From contig CAKTWK010000006.1 of the NCBI GenBank assembly GCA_934630735.1, positions 20,251-84,250 on the forward strand: a DNA stretch of 64,000 nt. The letters are read 5' to 3'. Position 1 is the first letter of the stretch; each line of letters starts with the position of its first letter. The translations under genes were made by a program, and so were the position numbers. Positions 15,942 through 24,277 of the stretch are shown piece after piece. The stretch is from an uncultured Collinsella sp. (GTDB lineage Bacteria > Actinomycetota > Coriobacteriia > Coriobacteriales > Coriobacteriaceae). Under the pieces are notes generated by a model. That model searched no databases. It saw only the letters and a program-made list of their open reading frames with translations, and was not told the DNA's origin.

Positions 15942-16520
15942 ATGGGACTCGCAGAGCTCGTGCTGCTCGCCGTTGGCCTTTCGATGGACGCCTTTGCCGT
16001 ATCCATCTGCAAGGGCCTTGGCATGAAGAAGATCAACCTTAAAGTCGCCGCGGTGCTCGGCCTGTTCTTTGGCGGCTTTCAGGCCGGCATGCCCGTAATC
16101 GGATGGGCGCTTGGCAGTCAATTCATGGGCATCATCGGACCCATCGACCATTGGATCGCCTTTATCCTTTTGGCCTTTATCGGCGGCAAAATGCTGTGGG
16201 AAGCCTTTACCGAGGACGAGAATGAAGGCGACGGCAAGGATGCCGAAAAGATTGACCTGGGCGAGTACCTGATCCTCGCCATCGCCACCTCAATCGACGC
16301 CCTAGCCGTAGGCATCTCATTTGCGGCGCTCTCGGTTGACATCGTTCCCGCTGTATCGCTTATCGGCGTCACAACGTTTATCTTCTCCGTCGCCGGCGTA
16401 GCGATCGGCCACACCTTTGGCGCGCGCTACGAAAAACCTGCCACCATCGTGGGCGGCATCGTGCTCATCCTCATCGGGCTTAAGATCATGCTTGAGCACC
16501 TTGGGATCCTCGCGCTGTAA
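15942..16520 (+). CDS. mntP: Manganese efflux pump MntP
   Basis: 192 residues with six predicted membrane spans in two homologous halves. GLSMDAFAVSICKGLGMKK (about 13-31) and IATSIDALAVGISFAAL (about 116-132) contain the conserved acidic residues of MntP. It exports Mn2+ across the cytoplasmic membrane. I chose the ATG at 15942, after GAGGGAG, and not the earlier in-frame ATG at 15837, which lies inside the riboswitch. Confidence 0.95.
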   Translation: MGLAELVLLAVGLSMDAFAVSICKGLGMKKINLKVAAVLGLFFGGFQAGMPVIGWALGSQFMGIIGPIDHWIAFILLAFIGGKMLWEAFTEDENEGDGKDAEKIDLGEYLILAIATSIDALAVGISFAALSVDIVPAVSLIGVTTFIFSVAGVAIGHTFGARYEKPATIVGGIVLILIGLKIMLEHLGILAL

Positions 16521-16545
16521 AACATCCTTCATAGGTCCAGCGTCA

Positions 16546-16587
16546 ATGTAAAGGCCTCATGCAGAGTTTTGCATGAGGCCTTTACAT
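16546..16587. terminator. Perfect 18-bp inverted repeat after mntP
   Basis: ATGTAAAGGCCTCATGCA (16546-16563) and its exact complement (16570-16587) flank a 6-nt loop. It fits a terminator of mntP, though the run after the stem is TTTACAT and not a pure T tract. It also reaches the hipBA promoter, so it could influence that gene. Confidence 0.7.
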
Positions 16588-16627
16588 GCAGACTTTTGCA
16601 GGTCATACTAATATGCAAAAGTCTGCA
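16581..16627 (+). promoter_or_regulatory. hipBA promoter with overlapping HipB operator
   Basis: TTTACA (16581-16586) and CATACT (16604-16609), 17 nt apart, make a sigma70-type promoter. TGCAGACTTTTGCA (16587-16600) fills most of the spacer, and its exact inverse TGCAAAAGTCTGCA lies at 16614-16627, just after the -10 box. A HipB dimer on both arms would block RNA polymerase, as expected for toxin-antitoxin autoregulation. Confidence 0.75.
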
Positions 16628-16642
16628 CGTTTGGAGATCGCC

Positions 16643-17113
16643 ATGGACACCCTTCCCATCACCACGCCGCGCCAAGTTGGCATCTACGTTCGCCAGGCAC
16701 GCGAGGCTCAGGGTCTCACCCGTGCCGCCCTCGCCAAAACGGCCGGCGTTTCGGAGCGCTTGCTCGCATCGCTCGAGCTAGGAGACGCTACCGGTATTCG
16801 GCTCGACAAGCTGTTGGTGATTTTCGATGCTCTCGGATTGGCGCTCGCCGCTCAAGGGGATATCGCCGAAACGAAAAATGAGCAGTCAGCCAACGTCCCG
16901 CATGCCAATCCGCTGCCTCGCAGCATCCCCAGGCGCCATCACACTCAACGTCCTCATCATCGCAACCGTCGTAGTACCGCCATTCCGGCTCTTGCAGATA
17001 CCCCCTTTACATCCGCACTCTACGACGAGGTCTTCGCCGATTTCGCCATGTCCAATCTCGGAGTCTCGATTGCCGCTAATGCACCCGCCCAAGCCAAGTC
17101 TGAAGGGAAATAG
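16643..17113 (+). CDS. hipB: HipB-like antitoxin, XRE-family repressor
   Basis: 156 residues. Residues about 10-65 form a helix-turn-helix of the XRE type (GIYVRQAREAQGLTRAALAKTAGVSERLLASLELG). The remaining 90 residues are low in predicted structure, with an Arg/His-rich stretch, and end in a short acidic helix. It would bind and inhibit HipA and repress the operon through the inverted repeats upstream. GGAG 6 nt before the ATG at 16643 decides the start; the two earlier ATGs lie within the promoter/operator. It ends 3 nt before hipA. Confidence 0.82.
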   Translation: MDTLPITTPRQVGIYVRQAREAQGLTRAALAKTAGVSERLLASLELGDATGIRLDKLLVIFDALGLALAAQGDIAETKNEQSANVPHANPLPRSIPRRHHTQRPHHRNRRSTAIPALADTPFTSALYDEVFADFAMSNLGVSIAANAPAQAKSEGK

Positions 17114-17116
17114 TCT

Positions 17117-18421
17117 ATGGCCAGAAAAACGCTTCGGACTATTATTTGCGGCGTACCTGCGGGAACGCTCACGCAAGATGAGAACGGTCTTATCAGCTTT
17201 ACCTACGATCATGACTATGACGGGCCAGCCCTATCGACCAACATACCCGTATCAAATCGCACATACGGCCAACAGGTCATGAATCCGTACTTGTTTGGCC
17301 TTCTACCCGACAGCGAGGACCAACGAAAAGCGATTGCCGCCGAATTCAACGTTAGGCCCAACAATCCCGTTGCGTTGCTCAGCCATATCGGACTCGACTG
17401 TCCGGGCGGAGTGCAGTTTTGTGCCGAAGAAGATGCCGACGCCGTCCTGCATCGCGCTGGCGACTACCGCCCTATACACGACCACGAAATTGCTCTCCAT
17501 CTCAAGTCGATCAGAGATGACCGCGATGCATCGTGGATGGGTCTAGATGAAAGTTGGTCACTTGGAGGCAACCAGGGCAAGTTCGCGCTCGCGTTCATAA
17601 ACGGCCGCTGGTGCGAATGCATGGGCTCCTCGCCCACGACGCATATTTTCAAAAATGGCGTTATCGGATTTAAACTCGAGGCTCTCAATGAGTTTGTCTG
17701 CATGAAAAGCGCCCAGCGCGCCGGTATCGCAACGGCAAACGTCGAATATCGTATGTTTGAGGACGAACCTGCCCTCATTGTTGAGCGCTATGACCGCGTG
17801 AAAGTCGAAGACGGAACGATCAGGCGCCTACATCAAGAAGACCTCTGTCAGGCACTTGGGGTGATGCCCGCCCAAAAGTACACAGCAGACGGCGGCCCGA
17901 CCACCCGCGACATTCAAGAGCTCCTCGTAAATACGAGCCACCATCAACTTAACCTGTATCTGTTTACGCAGATACTGTTCTTCAACACCATTATCGGCGC
18001 ACCGGATGCGCACGCGAAAAACTATTCCCTACTCCTTGGAAACGACGGCGCAGCCATGATGGCTCGAATGTACGATGTCGCATCGGGGCTGGCATACGAG
18101 CGCATGCGCCGCCGGGCGCGTCTTGCCATGAGCGTTGGCGGCGAAAATCGTGTGGGGCGCATCGGTCCAGGCGCTATCCGCCAATACCACGGTATGGGAG
18201 ACCCCGCGCTGGAGGCGACGCTCACCGATGCCGGGCTATCCGAGAAGTTTTGCTTTGCGACCATGATGGACCTCGCCTACGAGGTGCCCATTTGCATGGA
18301 AGAGGTCATGGACGAATACGCCGACCTGCCCGGCATGACGGACCTGCGCGAGCATATGCTCGGCCCTGTCCGCGAAAACTGCCAGCGCACCCTCGACCTC
18401 ATCAAGGCGGATATGGGCTAG
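17117..18421 (+). CDS. hipA: HipA-family serine/threonine kinase toxin
   Basis: 434 residues, close to E. coli HipA. The N-terminal couple_hipA domain includes NPYLFGLLPDSEDQR; then SLGGNQGKFAL (about 155-165, ATP loop), IVERYDR (about 221-227), HQEDLCQALG (about 240), and the catalytic and metal region IGAPDAHAKNYSLL (about 294-307) with YDVAS (about 319). HipA phosphorylates GltX (glutamyl-tRNA synthetase) in E. coli and causes dormancy. All key residues look present, so it is probably active. It is encoded 3 nt after hipB. Confidence 0.9.
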   Translation: MARKTLRTIICGVPAGTLTQDENGLISFTYDHDYDGPALSTNIPVSNRTYGQQVMNPYLFGLLPDSEDQRKAIAAEFNVRPNNPVALLSHIGLDCPGGVQFCAEEDADAVLHRAGDYRPIHDHEIALHLKSIRDDRDASWMGLDESWSLGGNQGKFALAFINGRWCECMGSSPTTHIFKNGVIGFKLEALNEFVCMKSAQRAGIATANVEYRMFEDEPALIVERYDRVKVEDGTIRRLHQEDLCQALGVMPAQKYTADGGPTTRDIQELLVNTSHHQLNLYLFTQILFFNTIIGAPDAHAKNYSLLLGNDGAAMMARMYDVASGLAYERMRRRARLAMSVGGENRVGRIGPGAIRQYHGMGDPALEATLTDAGLSEKFCFATMMDLAYEVPICMEEVMDEYADLPGMTDLREHMLGPVRENCQRTLDLIKADMG

Positions 18422-18453
18422 GCGCCAATCAATTCACATTTCTTAAAAGAAGA

Positions 18454-18492
18454 GAGGGGGGCACCCGTCGCAAAAGCTCGGATGCCCCCCTC
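18454..18492. terminator. Bidirectional terminator between hipA and pepD
   Basis: GAGGGGGGCA.CCG pairs with CGGATGCCCCCCTC. It serves the convergent hipA and pepD transcripts. Confidence 0.85.
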
Positions 18493-18547
18493 ATAATGTC
18501 ATTTGCAATCCGCTAGCACATGGCTCGGACCGCTGCTAGCGCAACCT

Positions 18548-20005
18548 TTACGCAGCGAGGCGCTTGAGGACGTCGATGAGCAGCTCGTAGAAGCGCTCGG
18601 CAGAAGCGAGCTCCATGCTCTCGTCCGGGGTGTGGACATCGGAGAGCGTCGGGCCCACGGCGATGGCGTCCAGGCCGTGCAGGGCCTCAGCAAACAGGCC
18701 GCACTCAAGGCCGGCGTGAATGGACTCGATGCGCAGCTCGGAGCCAAAGAGCTCGCGATAGCTCTCGACAAAAACGTCGCGGACCGGCGAATGCTCGGCA
18801 TAGCTCCAGCCGGGATACTCGAACTCGAACTTGGCGTCGAAGCCCAGGACATCGGCCAGCGTCTGCAGGCGATCCTTGAACTCGTTCTGCAGCGAGGTGA
18901 TCGAGGAGCGCGGGGACAGCATGATCTTGACCTGGTCGTCGGAAGTGGCGACCACGCCGATGTTGGAGGAAACCTCGACGGAGCCGTCGGTGGCGACGTT
19001 GCGGCGAATCACGCCGTTAGGGGCAAGACGCAGGGCGCGGATGAGGGCAAGCGCGGACTTCTGGTCCATGGCCTCGACCTCGGCGTCGTCGGCAATCTCG
19101 ACGGTGCAGGTAAAGCCGGGGTCGAAGACCTCGAGCTCGGCAGTGACGTCGGCGATGATGTCCTTTGCGATCTGGGCCGCGGCCTCGGCGGCAGCGTGGT
19201 CGGCGTAAACCAGCTCGGCCTTGCACTCACGGTTGATGGCGTTGTCCTTAGTGCCGCCGTTAAAGCTGACGATGGCGGGCTCGCCGGCGACCATCAGGCG
19301 GTCGATGATGCGGGCCATGATGAGGTTGCCGTTGCCGCGCTCCAGGTTGATATCGTTGCCGGAATGACCACCCAATAGGCCGGAGATGTCGAGCGTGAGG
19401 GTGCTGCCGGTCTTGTGCTCGCGCACGATGGGGCAGGTGTAGGTAACGACGACGCCGCCGGCGCAGCTGACGGTGGCAACGCCCTCTTCCTCGGAGTCAA
19501 GGTTAATCATGGTGCGGGCGCTAATCTGGGACTTGTCGAGCGTCTCGGCGCCGACCAGGCCAGTCTCCTCGTCGGTGGTGAATACGCACTCGAGGGCGGG
19601 GTGAACGATCGAATCGTCATTGAGAACAGTGAGCATCAGAGCGACGGCGATACCGTTGTCGGCGCCCAGGGTGGTGCCGTTAGCGGTGAGGACACCGTCC
19701 TTGACGACCAGGTCGATACCGTCGGTCGTAAAGTCGTGCTCAACAGAGCCCAACTTGTCGCACACCATATCGATGTGGCCCTGCAGCATCACGGTCGGAG
19801 CATTCTCGGCGCCGGCAGAAGCGGGCTTGCGAATGATGACGTTGTAGACCTCGTCCTGGTACACATCGAGGCCGCGCTCCTTGGCAAACGCAACCAGGAA
19901 ATCGCTGATGCCCTTCTCGTTGCCAGACCCACGGGGGATCGCGCTGACCTCCTCAAAGAAATGGAACAGCTGGGCGGGCTCGTAGCCGGTGATCTTGTAA
20001 TCCAT
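18548..20005 (-). CDS. pepD: Cytosolic beta-Ala-His/Xaa-His dipeptidase (PepD), M20C
   Basis: 485 residues of the M20 metallopeptidase family. LQGHIDMVCD (about 77-86) has the metal His and catalytic Asp, GTTLGADNGIAVALML (about 112-127) the bridging Asp, and TTDEETGLVGA (about 145-155) the catalytic Glu pair. The family length and the C-terminal HAGLECGLFAEALHGLDAIAVGP fit PepD. It splits dipeptides such as carnosine-type substrates. The start MDYKITGYEP follows AAGGAGG by 5 nt; the 35-codon upstream extension has no support. Confidence 0.93.
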   Translation of the reverse strand: MDYKITGYEPAQLFHFFEEVSAIPRGSGNEKGISDFLVAFAKERGLDVYQDEVYNVIIRKPASAGAENAPTVMLQGHIDMVCDKLGSVEHDFTTDGIDLVVKDGVLTANGTTLGADNGIAVALMLTVLNDDSIVHPALECVFTTDEETGLVGAETLDKSQISARTMINLDSEEEGVATVSCAGGVVVTYTCPIVREHKTGSTLTLDISGLLGGHSGNDINLERGNGNLIMARIIDRLMVAGEPAIVSFNGGTKDNAINRECKAELVYADHAAAEAAAQIAKDIIADVTAELEVFDPGFTCTVEIADDAEVEAMDQKSALALIRALRLAPNGVIRRNVATDGSVEVSSNIGVVATSDDQVKIMLSPRSSITSLQNEFKDRLQTLADVLGFDAKFEFEYPGWSYAEHSPVRDVFVESYRELFGSELRIESIHAGLECGLFAEALHGLDAIAVGPTLSDVHTPDESMELASAERFYELLIDVLKRLAA

Positions 20006-20153
20006 GGTGCCTCCTTGGCGCAACTGGTTAGACAGTAAGACATGCGACTTGTATATTCCCAGACTTTGCGTGCATAAACCAGTCGAAAACGCCGAGCGCC
20101 CTTGCATCATCGGCTAACGGCGGGGAAACGCCACTTTATTAAGATAAAGCAGG

Positions 20154-20681
20154 TTAGACGGGCCGCGCCGAAGGGACGTTTGACCCTTCAACCAACCTCA
20201 ACGCTTGATCAACGTTTATGCATACGCCATTGGTATGTTTAATGAGATTTTTGTCCTCCGTCACGACGTAATCGACGTCGATGCGATTGGCAACGCCCAG
20301 CATCAGGTCATCCTCAAAGTCATTGTGATGATGCCGGAACACAAAGGAATCGAACACCTCGTCCGCTCCAACCGAGGCGATAATCGACTTTTGCCGAATC
20401 AGGCGAACGCACGCCCACGCCGTCTCGTCGGCACCGGCGATGGCTTCTGGAGTGAGTGCTCCCACACGGCGAACATCAGCCTTCATCGCCCTTCCCAAGA
20501 TGTAATAAACATCTTTGACAGACAGGGAGGACGAGAAGAGGATAATATCTTCCGCTTCCGCCGCACGAGAAAAGAGCTCGACTATCGGCCTGGTCGCATT
20601 CGTACGAGCAAAAAAGTAATCGAGCCAGACGCTCGTGTCTATTAACAGTTTGAGCGTATGCTTCGTTCCGACGCCGCTCAT
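20154..20681 (-). CDS. PIN-domain toxin
   Basis: 175 residues. The PIN RNase fold is marked by LLIDTSVWLDYFF (about 12-24, first acidic residue), an acidic helix around DVYYIL, and NDFEDDLMLGVANRIDVDYVVTEDKNLIKH (about 125-154) with the last acidic residues. Such toxins cleave RNA when their antitoxin is lost. The ATG overlaps the antitoxin stop as ATGA, which selects 20681 over an ATG 12 nt upstream. The target RNA is unknown. Confidence 0.85.
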   Translation of the reverse strand: MSGVGTKHTLKLLIDTSVWLDYFFARTNATRPIVELFSRAAEAEDIILFSSSLSVKDVYYILGRAMKADVRRVGALTPEAIAGADETAWACVRLIRQKSIIASVGADEVFDSFVFRHHHNDFEDDLMLGVANRIDVDYVVTEDKNLIKHTNGVCINVDQALRLVEGSNVPSARPV

Positions 20682-21043
20682 GATTCGATCCAATCGCCAA
20701 ATCTCTCGCTCATCATTTGGTCGTATAACTCGTCGTAATCGAAGGCTTCATCGGTGCTCGGCCTCTGAATCGAGAACCGCTCGTAAAAACTCGAAACTAA
20801 CGCAGCCCCTTCCGAGACATGGGGCAAACGTGCCTTCGATCGTATGTCGTCAGACAGGGCTTCGTCATTATTCTTTTTTGCGGGCATATGGCCGTTCTCG
20901 ATCAAGTATTGCCACAGCTCCCTCACCGCTTGGGACGGCGTCATACCGATGCGCGCAAGCACCGCATCCCCCGCTTCCTTGAGTTGAGAATCGAGACGCA
21001 CATTCATCTGGACGGAACGTCTGTCGAGCAACGTCGTTGCCAT
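20678..21043 (-). CDS. RelB/DinJ-family antitoxin
   Basis: 121 residues. Residues about 10-50 (VQMNVRLDSQLKEAGDAVLARIGMTPSQAVRELWQYLIENG) form a ribbon-helix-helix domain of the RelB/DinJ type, which dimerises on DNA. The acidic C-terminus should wrap the PIN toxin encoded 3' with an ATGA overlap. RelB-like antitoxins usually pair with RelE folds, so pairing with PIN is a mixed module. The start follows GGGGAGG. An inverted-repeat operator lies just upstream. Confidence 0.85.
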   Translation of the reverse strand: MATTLLDRRSVQMNVRLDSQLKEAGDAVLARIGMTPSQAVRELWQYLIENGHMPAKKNNDEALSDDIRSKARLPHVSEGAALVSSFYERFSIQRPSTDEAFDYDELYDQMMSERFGDWIES

Positions 21044-21059
21044 AACCTTGCCTCCCCGT

Positions 21060-21092
21060 TTGCTATACAAACCTCTTGAATAAGTATAGCAA
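21060..21092 (-). promoter_or_regulatory. Operator/extended -10 promoter of the RelB-PIN module
   Basis: TTGCTATAC (minus strand 21092-21084) and GTATAGCAA (21068-21060) are a perfect 9-bp inverted repeat with a 15-nt gap, 17 nt before the antitoxin ATG. The first arm includes TGCTATACT, an extended -10 box, so repressor binding would cover the promoter. Confidence 0.65.
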
Positions 21093-21236
21093 GTTGTCAA
21101 GCAACTGGATGTCTCGACACAGAAGCACTTATTGGACCGGTTTTGCCGTTGTGGGATTAGTCACATATCTGCTGGATGAGCGGTAATACCAATATATAAC
21201 CTTTGAAAACAGGCGAAGCCGTTAGCACTCTTTCAT

Positions 21237-22046
21237 TTATATGCTCCGTTTTCTGATGGCACACTTGATGATCCAACAAAGTCCGAGGATGACAATGGGA
21301 ACGACTGTTGCCAGCGCTACAAATAGCAACGTCCCCGGCACGATGAATTGAATTGGTCGCGGGGACGCAAGGGTCGCCAGCCATGTCAAGTGCAGTGGCA
21401 TATTTGGATTCCCGTACCCCAAATAAAGCAGCAGGATGATGAACGATAGAACAAACGCGCCATTTCCAAAGAGCGAGATGGCCAGGACGAGCAGCAGGCA
21501 TAACGTTGTGCAAATCAAGGCAGCAAGAGACAGCCGAAGAAGAAACTCTCCGATCATATCCATCGTCATTCCTATGCCACTCGCGCTTTGGACCGCACCA
21601 ACGAGTATCGAAAAGAGAACAAAACCACCGACAAGCGTGACAATCGAGACAAGAGTCCTTGCAACCAACAACTGTACTGTTTTCATTCCCCTTGCATAGG
21701 AAACAAGCCATTGAGATCCCGTTATCGGAGTTCGAAACGCATAGCCGATGACGAGAACAGCAACAATAGGAAAGAACAGAGAATGGGCAAGCGGTGCCAC
21801 AGCGGAAAGGTAGCGAGCTCCATCTTTAACGAGGTCTCCCGGAATTCCCCCAAAACCATATTGTGGGTTTGGAAAGAAGCCCATAACACCGTCGCCAAGC
21901 CAATCGCTCGTTCCGTAGGCTCTCCATGGTTCATAAGACGCAGAATAAAGCAATGCGAGCACGAAACCTGCCGCAATCAGCAGAAGAGGCGCCTTGCTCT
22001 TCATAACTCGATAGGCTTCGGCCTTAATCATATCTTCGCAGCGCAT
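21237..22046 (-). CDS. ABC-2 type permease, LanG/E-like
   Basis: 269 residues with about six hydrophobic spans (first at about 18-36, LLLIAAGFVLALLYSASYE). It resembles the permeases of bacitracin or lantibiotic export and immunity transporters in length and layout, though not strongly enough to name a subfamily. It starts 2 nt after the sister permease and shares an N-terminal pattern (RCE..KAEAYRV versus RCEARRLL). GAGGGGG precedes the ATG. It is the last gene of the peptide-ABC operon. Confidence 0.72.
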   Translation of the reverse strand: MRCEDMIKAEAYRVMKSKAPLLLIAAGFVLALLYSASYEPWRAYGTSDWLGDGVMGFFPNPQYGFGGIPGDLVKDGARYLSAVAPLAHSLFFPIVAVLVIGYAFRTPITGSQWLVSYARGMKTVQLLVARTLVSIVTLVGGFVLFSILVGAVQSASGIGMTMDMIGEFLLRLSLAALICTTLCLLLVLAISLFGNGAFVLSFIILLLYLGYGNPNMPLHLTWLATLASPRPIQFIVPGTLLFVALATVVPIVILGLCWIIKCAIRKRSI

Positions 22047-22048
22047 TT

Positions 22049-22852
22049 CTACCCCCTCCTCGCTTTGATTCCCATGACCCCGAGCTGCAACGAAACAACG
22101 GTGCAAATAACAGAGAAAAGAATGATCTGATTAATGGCTAGGCCTTGAAAGCACAGATTTCCAAGATGACGTAAGTATGGTCCGACTGAGAGCCACCAGG
22201 GAATTTGCGTCGATGCGTGATTGGAAAAGACCACCAGCGTATATTCATCGGAGGCGAGCAGCGTCCCGACCAACACCAACATAATGCTAAGCGGTGCATT
22301 TCTAAGTAAATAGAAAACTGCCATCGACTGAGCTACTAATGCAGCCAAAATAGCATCAATCAAAAGCAACACGGGCAGGTATCTATCAAGAAACACCCGC
22401 CCATCCACATAGCAGCCAAGCGGAGATTTGAAGAGAGTAAATCCCGAAAACAGGTTGAACGCTATTGAAGTTGCAATCGTCAGAACAAGCCACTTTGCGA
22501 CAACGGCCTTTGCTATACCCGTACCCTTTGCATACGTCACTTCAGAAGACCTGCTTTGATAATCCATCGCACAGGAAATAACAATGCATCCGACCAGAAC
22601 GAAAAACCACTCGTAGGTCATGAATAGTGCCGTCCGAACCGCCGAACCAGCCGGGTCAGTCTTGTCGAGGATGTTCGCAAAGAAACCGATCTGTTTGCCG
22701 ACTCCCCCTAAATCAGATGTTCCATAGGTCCCATACATATTTGGATTACAGACATCTTTAACAATCCAAATCCCCCAGATCAACAACACGAAATAGGCTG
22801 GATTTCTGAGCAACCGACGGGCTTCGCATCTAATCAGTCGCAGAAGTTGCAT
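22049..22852 (-). CDS. ABC-2 type permease, LanE-like
   Basis: 267 residues with about six membrane spans, beginning MQLLRLIRCEARRLLRNPAYFVLLIWGIWI. Its start overlaps the end of the ATPase gene by 23 nt, so translation is coupled. Together with the ATPase and the second permease it forms a three-gene exporter in the order ATPase-permease-permease, the arrangement of LanFEG self-immunity pumps. The substrate is unknown. Confidence 0.75.
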   Translation of the reverse strand: MQLLRLIRCEARRLLRNPAYFVLLIWGIWIVKDVCNPNMYGTYGTSDLGGVGKQIGFFANILDKTDPAGSAVRTALFMTYEWFFVLVGCIVISCAMDYQSRSSEVTYAKGTGIAKAVVAKWLVLTIATSIAFNLFSGFTLFKSPLGCYVDGRVFLDRYLPVLLLIDAILAALVAQSMAVFYLLRNAPLSIMLVLVGTLLASDEYTLVVFSNHASTQIPWWLSVGPYLRHLGNLCFQGLAINQIILFSVICTVVSLQLGVMGIKARRG

Positions 22853-23558
22853 TATCTGCCTCCCCGATCAAATCCAAAAACCGCTTTTCCAGACTTCTGT
22901 CTTTATAGGAATTCTCTTCCTTAACGAGAAGTTTGCCTTGATGGAGAAAAGCGAAAGATGTCGCGACTTTCTCCAATTCATCTAGGTTATGGCTTGAAAT
23001 GAGCACCGTTTTATCCCGCCTGTCCTTCAACGACAGCAGGAGATCACGCACCTCAATCACACCCACTGGATCGAGCCCGTTTATGGGTTCATCCATGATG
23101 AGTAGTTGCGGGTTGCCCAGAAGAGCCGTTCCGATATCCAGGCGACGCTTCATGCCGAGCGAGTATTGTTTTACCGATGCATCCGCCGCATTTTCTAGGC
23201 CAACGGCAGCGAGCACTCGATTAACTTCACTTTTCGGCAGCCCCCACTCGATACAGCGTGAGATCAAGTTTTCTCGACCGGTTAAGTTCAAGAATGCCCC
23301 ACAGCCGTCAGGGACGAATCCGATATTTCTGCGTGCTCTTGCCAGGCCTGTTCTCCCAGACTCGCCGAAAAAACTGATTGAACCTTTCGTTGCTTTAAGC
23401 AAGCCAAGAAGAATATCGATCAACGTACTCTTCCCCGCGCCGTTCTCCCCAACGAGAGCGCACACTTCGCCCTCATCTATATCAAATGAAATATCAGACA
23501 ACGCCCAGTTTTTTCCGTAGCGCTTTGATAGATCCTTGATTGAAATCGCATTACCCAT
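22830..23558 (-). CDS. ABC transporter ATPase, LanF-like
   Basis: 242 residues. GENGAGKST (Walker A, about 37-45), the Q-loop region near 80, YSLGMKRRLDIGTALLGNP (signature, about 131-149) and LLIMDEPINGLDPVGV (Walker B and D-loop, about 152-167), then the switch His in SSHNLDEL. It powers the two permeases. It sits downstream of a Cys/Gly-rich peptide ORF, separated by a terminator at 23574-23622, so it may be expressed by read-through. Confidence 0.9.
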   Translation of the reverse strand: MGNAISIKDLSKRYGKNWALSDISFDIDEGEVCALVGENGAGKSTLIDILLGLLKATKGSISFFGESGRTGLARARRNIGFVPDGCGAFLNLTGRENLISRCIEWGLPKSEVNRVLAAVGLENAADASVKQYSLGMKRRLDIGTALLGNPQLLIMDEPINGLDPVGVIEVRDLLLSLKDRRDKTVLISSHNLDELEKVATSFAFLHQGKLLVKEENSYKDRSLEKRFLDLIGEADNATSATD

Positions 23559-23573
23559 GTCTCATGAACCTCA

Positions 23574-23622
23574 TTAAAAAAGGCAGCGCGGCCGACGGAT
23601 GGCAGTTATCGACCACGCTGCT
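23574..23622 (-). terminator. Terminator between peptide ORF and ABC operon
   Basis: On the minus strand GCAGCGTGGTCGA pairs along its whole length (three G-U pairs) with TCGGCCGCGCTGC, followed by CTTTTTTAA. It would let only part of the transcripts enter the ATPase gene. Confidence 0.8.
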
Positions 23623-23661
23623 TACCCTCTGCTGTCTTAACCAGCATTAACGTTCGCGTTC

Positions 23662-23772
23662 CTAGAAATGAACATATACGCCAAAACAGCTACAGCGCGA
23701 ACACGGGTGGTAATTGCGGTAGCCACCGCCACCACCCTGCACGTTGCAGTACGGATCAATTACGCAGTTTAT
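23662..23772 (-). CDS. Candidate Cys/Gly-rich small peptide (36 aa)
   Basis: Thirty-six codons with five Cys: residues 1-12 INCVIDPYCNVQ, then five Gly, then YRNYHPCSRCSCFGVYVHF. A strong AGGAGG lies 5 nt before an ATA codon (23770-23772), where ATG is expected; no ATG or other good start is in place, so either ATA is used, the start has mutated, or the site is a relic. TTGAAA-17-TACGAT upstream could be its promoter, and a T-rich terminator follows. Placement before a LanFEG-like transporter suggests a bacteriocin or other exported peptide, but no modification enzyme is nearby and I recognise no family. Confidence 0.45.
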   Translation of the reverse strand: MNCVIDPYCNVQGGGGGYRNYHPCSRCSCFGVYVHF

Positions 23773-23861
23773 AGTTACCTCCTTTCGATTTATCGTCTGT
23801 TTTAATACTTTGTTATCGTATATCGATAATCTTATGATTTCAAGAACTATTTTCAAATAAA

Positions 23862-23896
23862 TTAAAGCTCCTACCGATCGTTTGCGGTAGGAGCCT
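23862..23896 (-). terminator. Terminator after the HTH gene
   Basis: GCTCCTACCG (23867-23876) pairs perfectly with CGGTAGGAGC (23885-23894); on the minus strand TTTAATTTATTT follows. Confidence 0.85.
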
Positions 23897-23940
23897 TGCA
23901 TGTATACGTGTTTGTCTTCTTGTCTTCTTATTCTGTTTTG

Positions 23941-24267
23941 TTATTCCTTAGAAAGATCTACTACGTAAACCTCTGTGGGCAATATCTCGGAGGTGTCGGG
24001 ATTGCGTCTTTGCAAAATCTTATTCCGCGCACGCGCGATGGTAAGTTCCTCAAGTTCTGTTTCACTCACGCGACGGATCAAATCTCCCGGCTGACAATCC
24101 AACTCAACACAGATATCGAGCAATGTCTTCAAGCGTATAGCCTTAATTTTTGCATTACGGATTTTAGAAATGTTGGCTGGCGTATGCCCAGTCGCTCTTA
24201 TTAGATCGGCATTTGTTTTCCCGGTCTTAAGCAAAAGTGTCTCAACCTCAACAATGAGATAATCCAT
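23941..24267 (-). CDS. Small XRE/Cro-type helix-turn-helix regulator
   Basis: 108 residues. Residues about 5-65 fit a compact HTH of the YozG/HTH_26 type (LLLKTGKTNADLIRATGHTPANISKIRN, then LKTLLDICVELDCQPGDLI). The C-terminal 40 residues are charged. Such regulators are typically encoded beside DUF2975 membrane proteins, as here with a gap of 10 nt. The second Met (24267) is preferred because the first lies only 6 nt upstream and the family starts near it. Confidence 0.8.
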   Translation of the reverse strand: MDYLIVEVETLLLKTGKTNADLIRATGHTPANISKIRNAKIKAIRLKTLLDICVELDCQPGDLIRRVSETELEELTIARARNKILQRRNPDTSEILPTEVYVVDLSKE

Positions 24268-24277
24268 GGTCAATCAC

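Noticed and set aside
23773..23901. Longer version of the Cys-rich peptide starting at 23901
   Set aside because: It would run through the terminator hairpin at 23862-23896 and has no ribosome site at its ATG.
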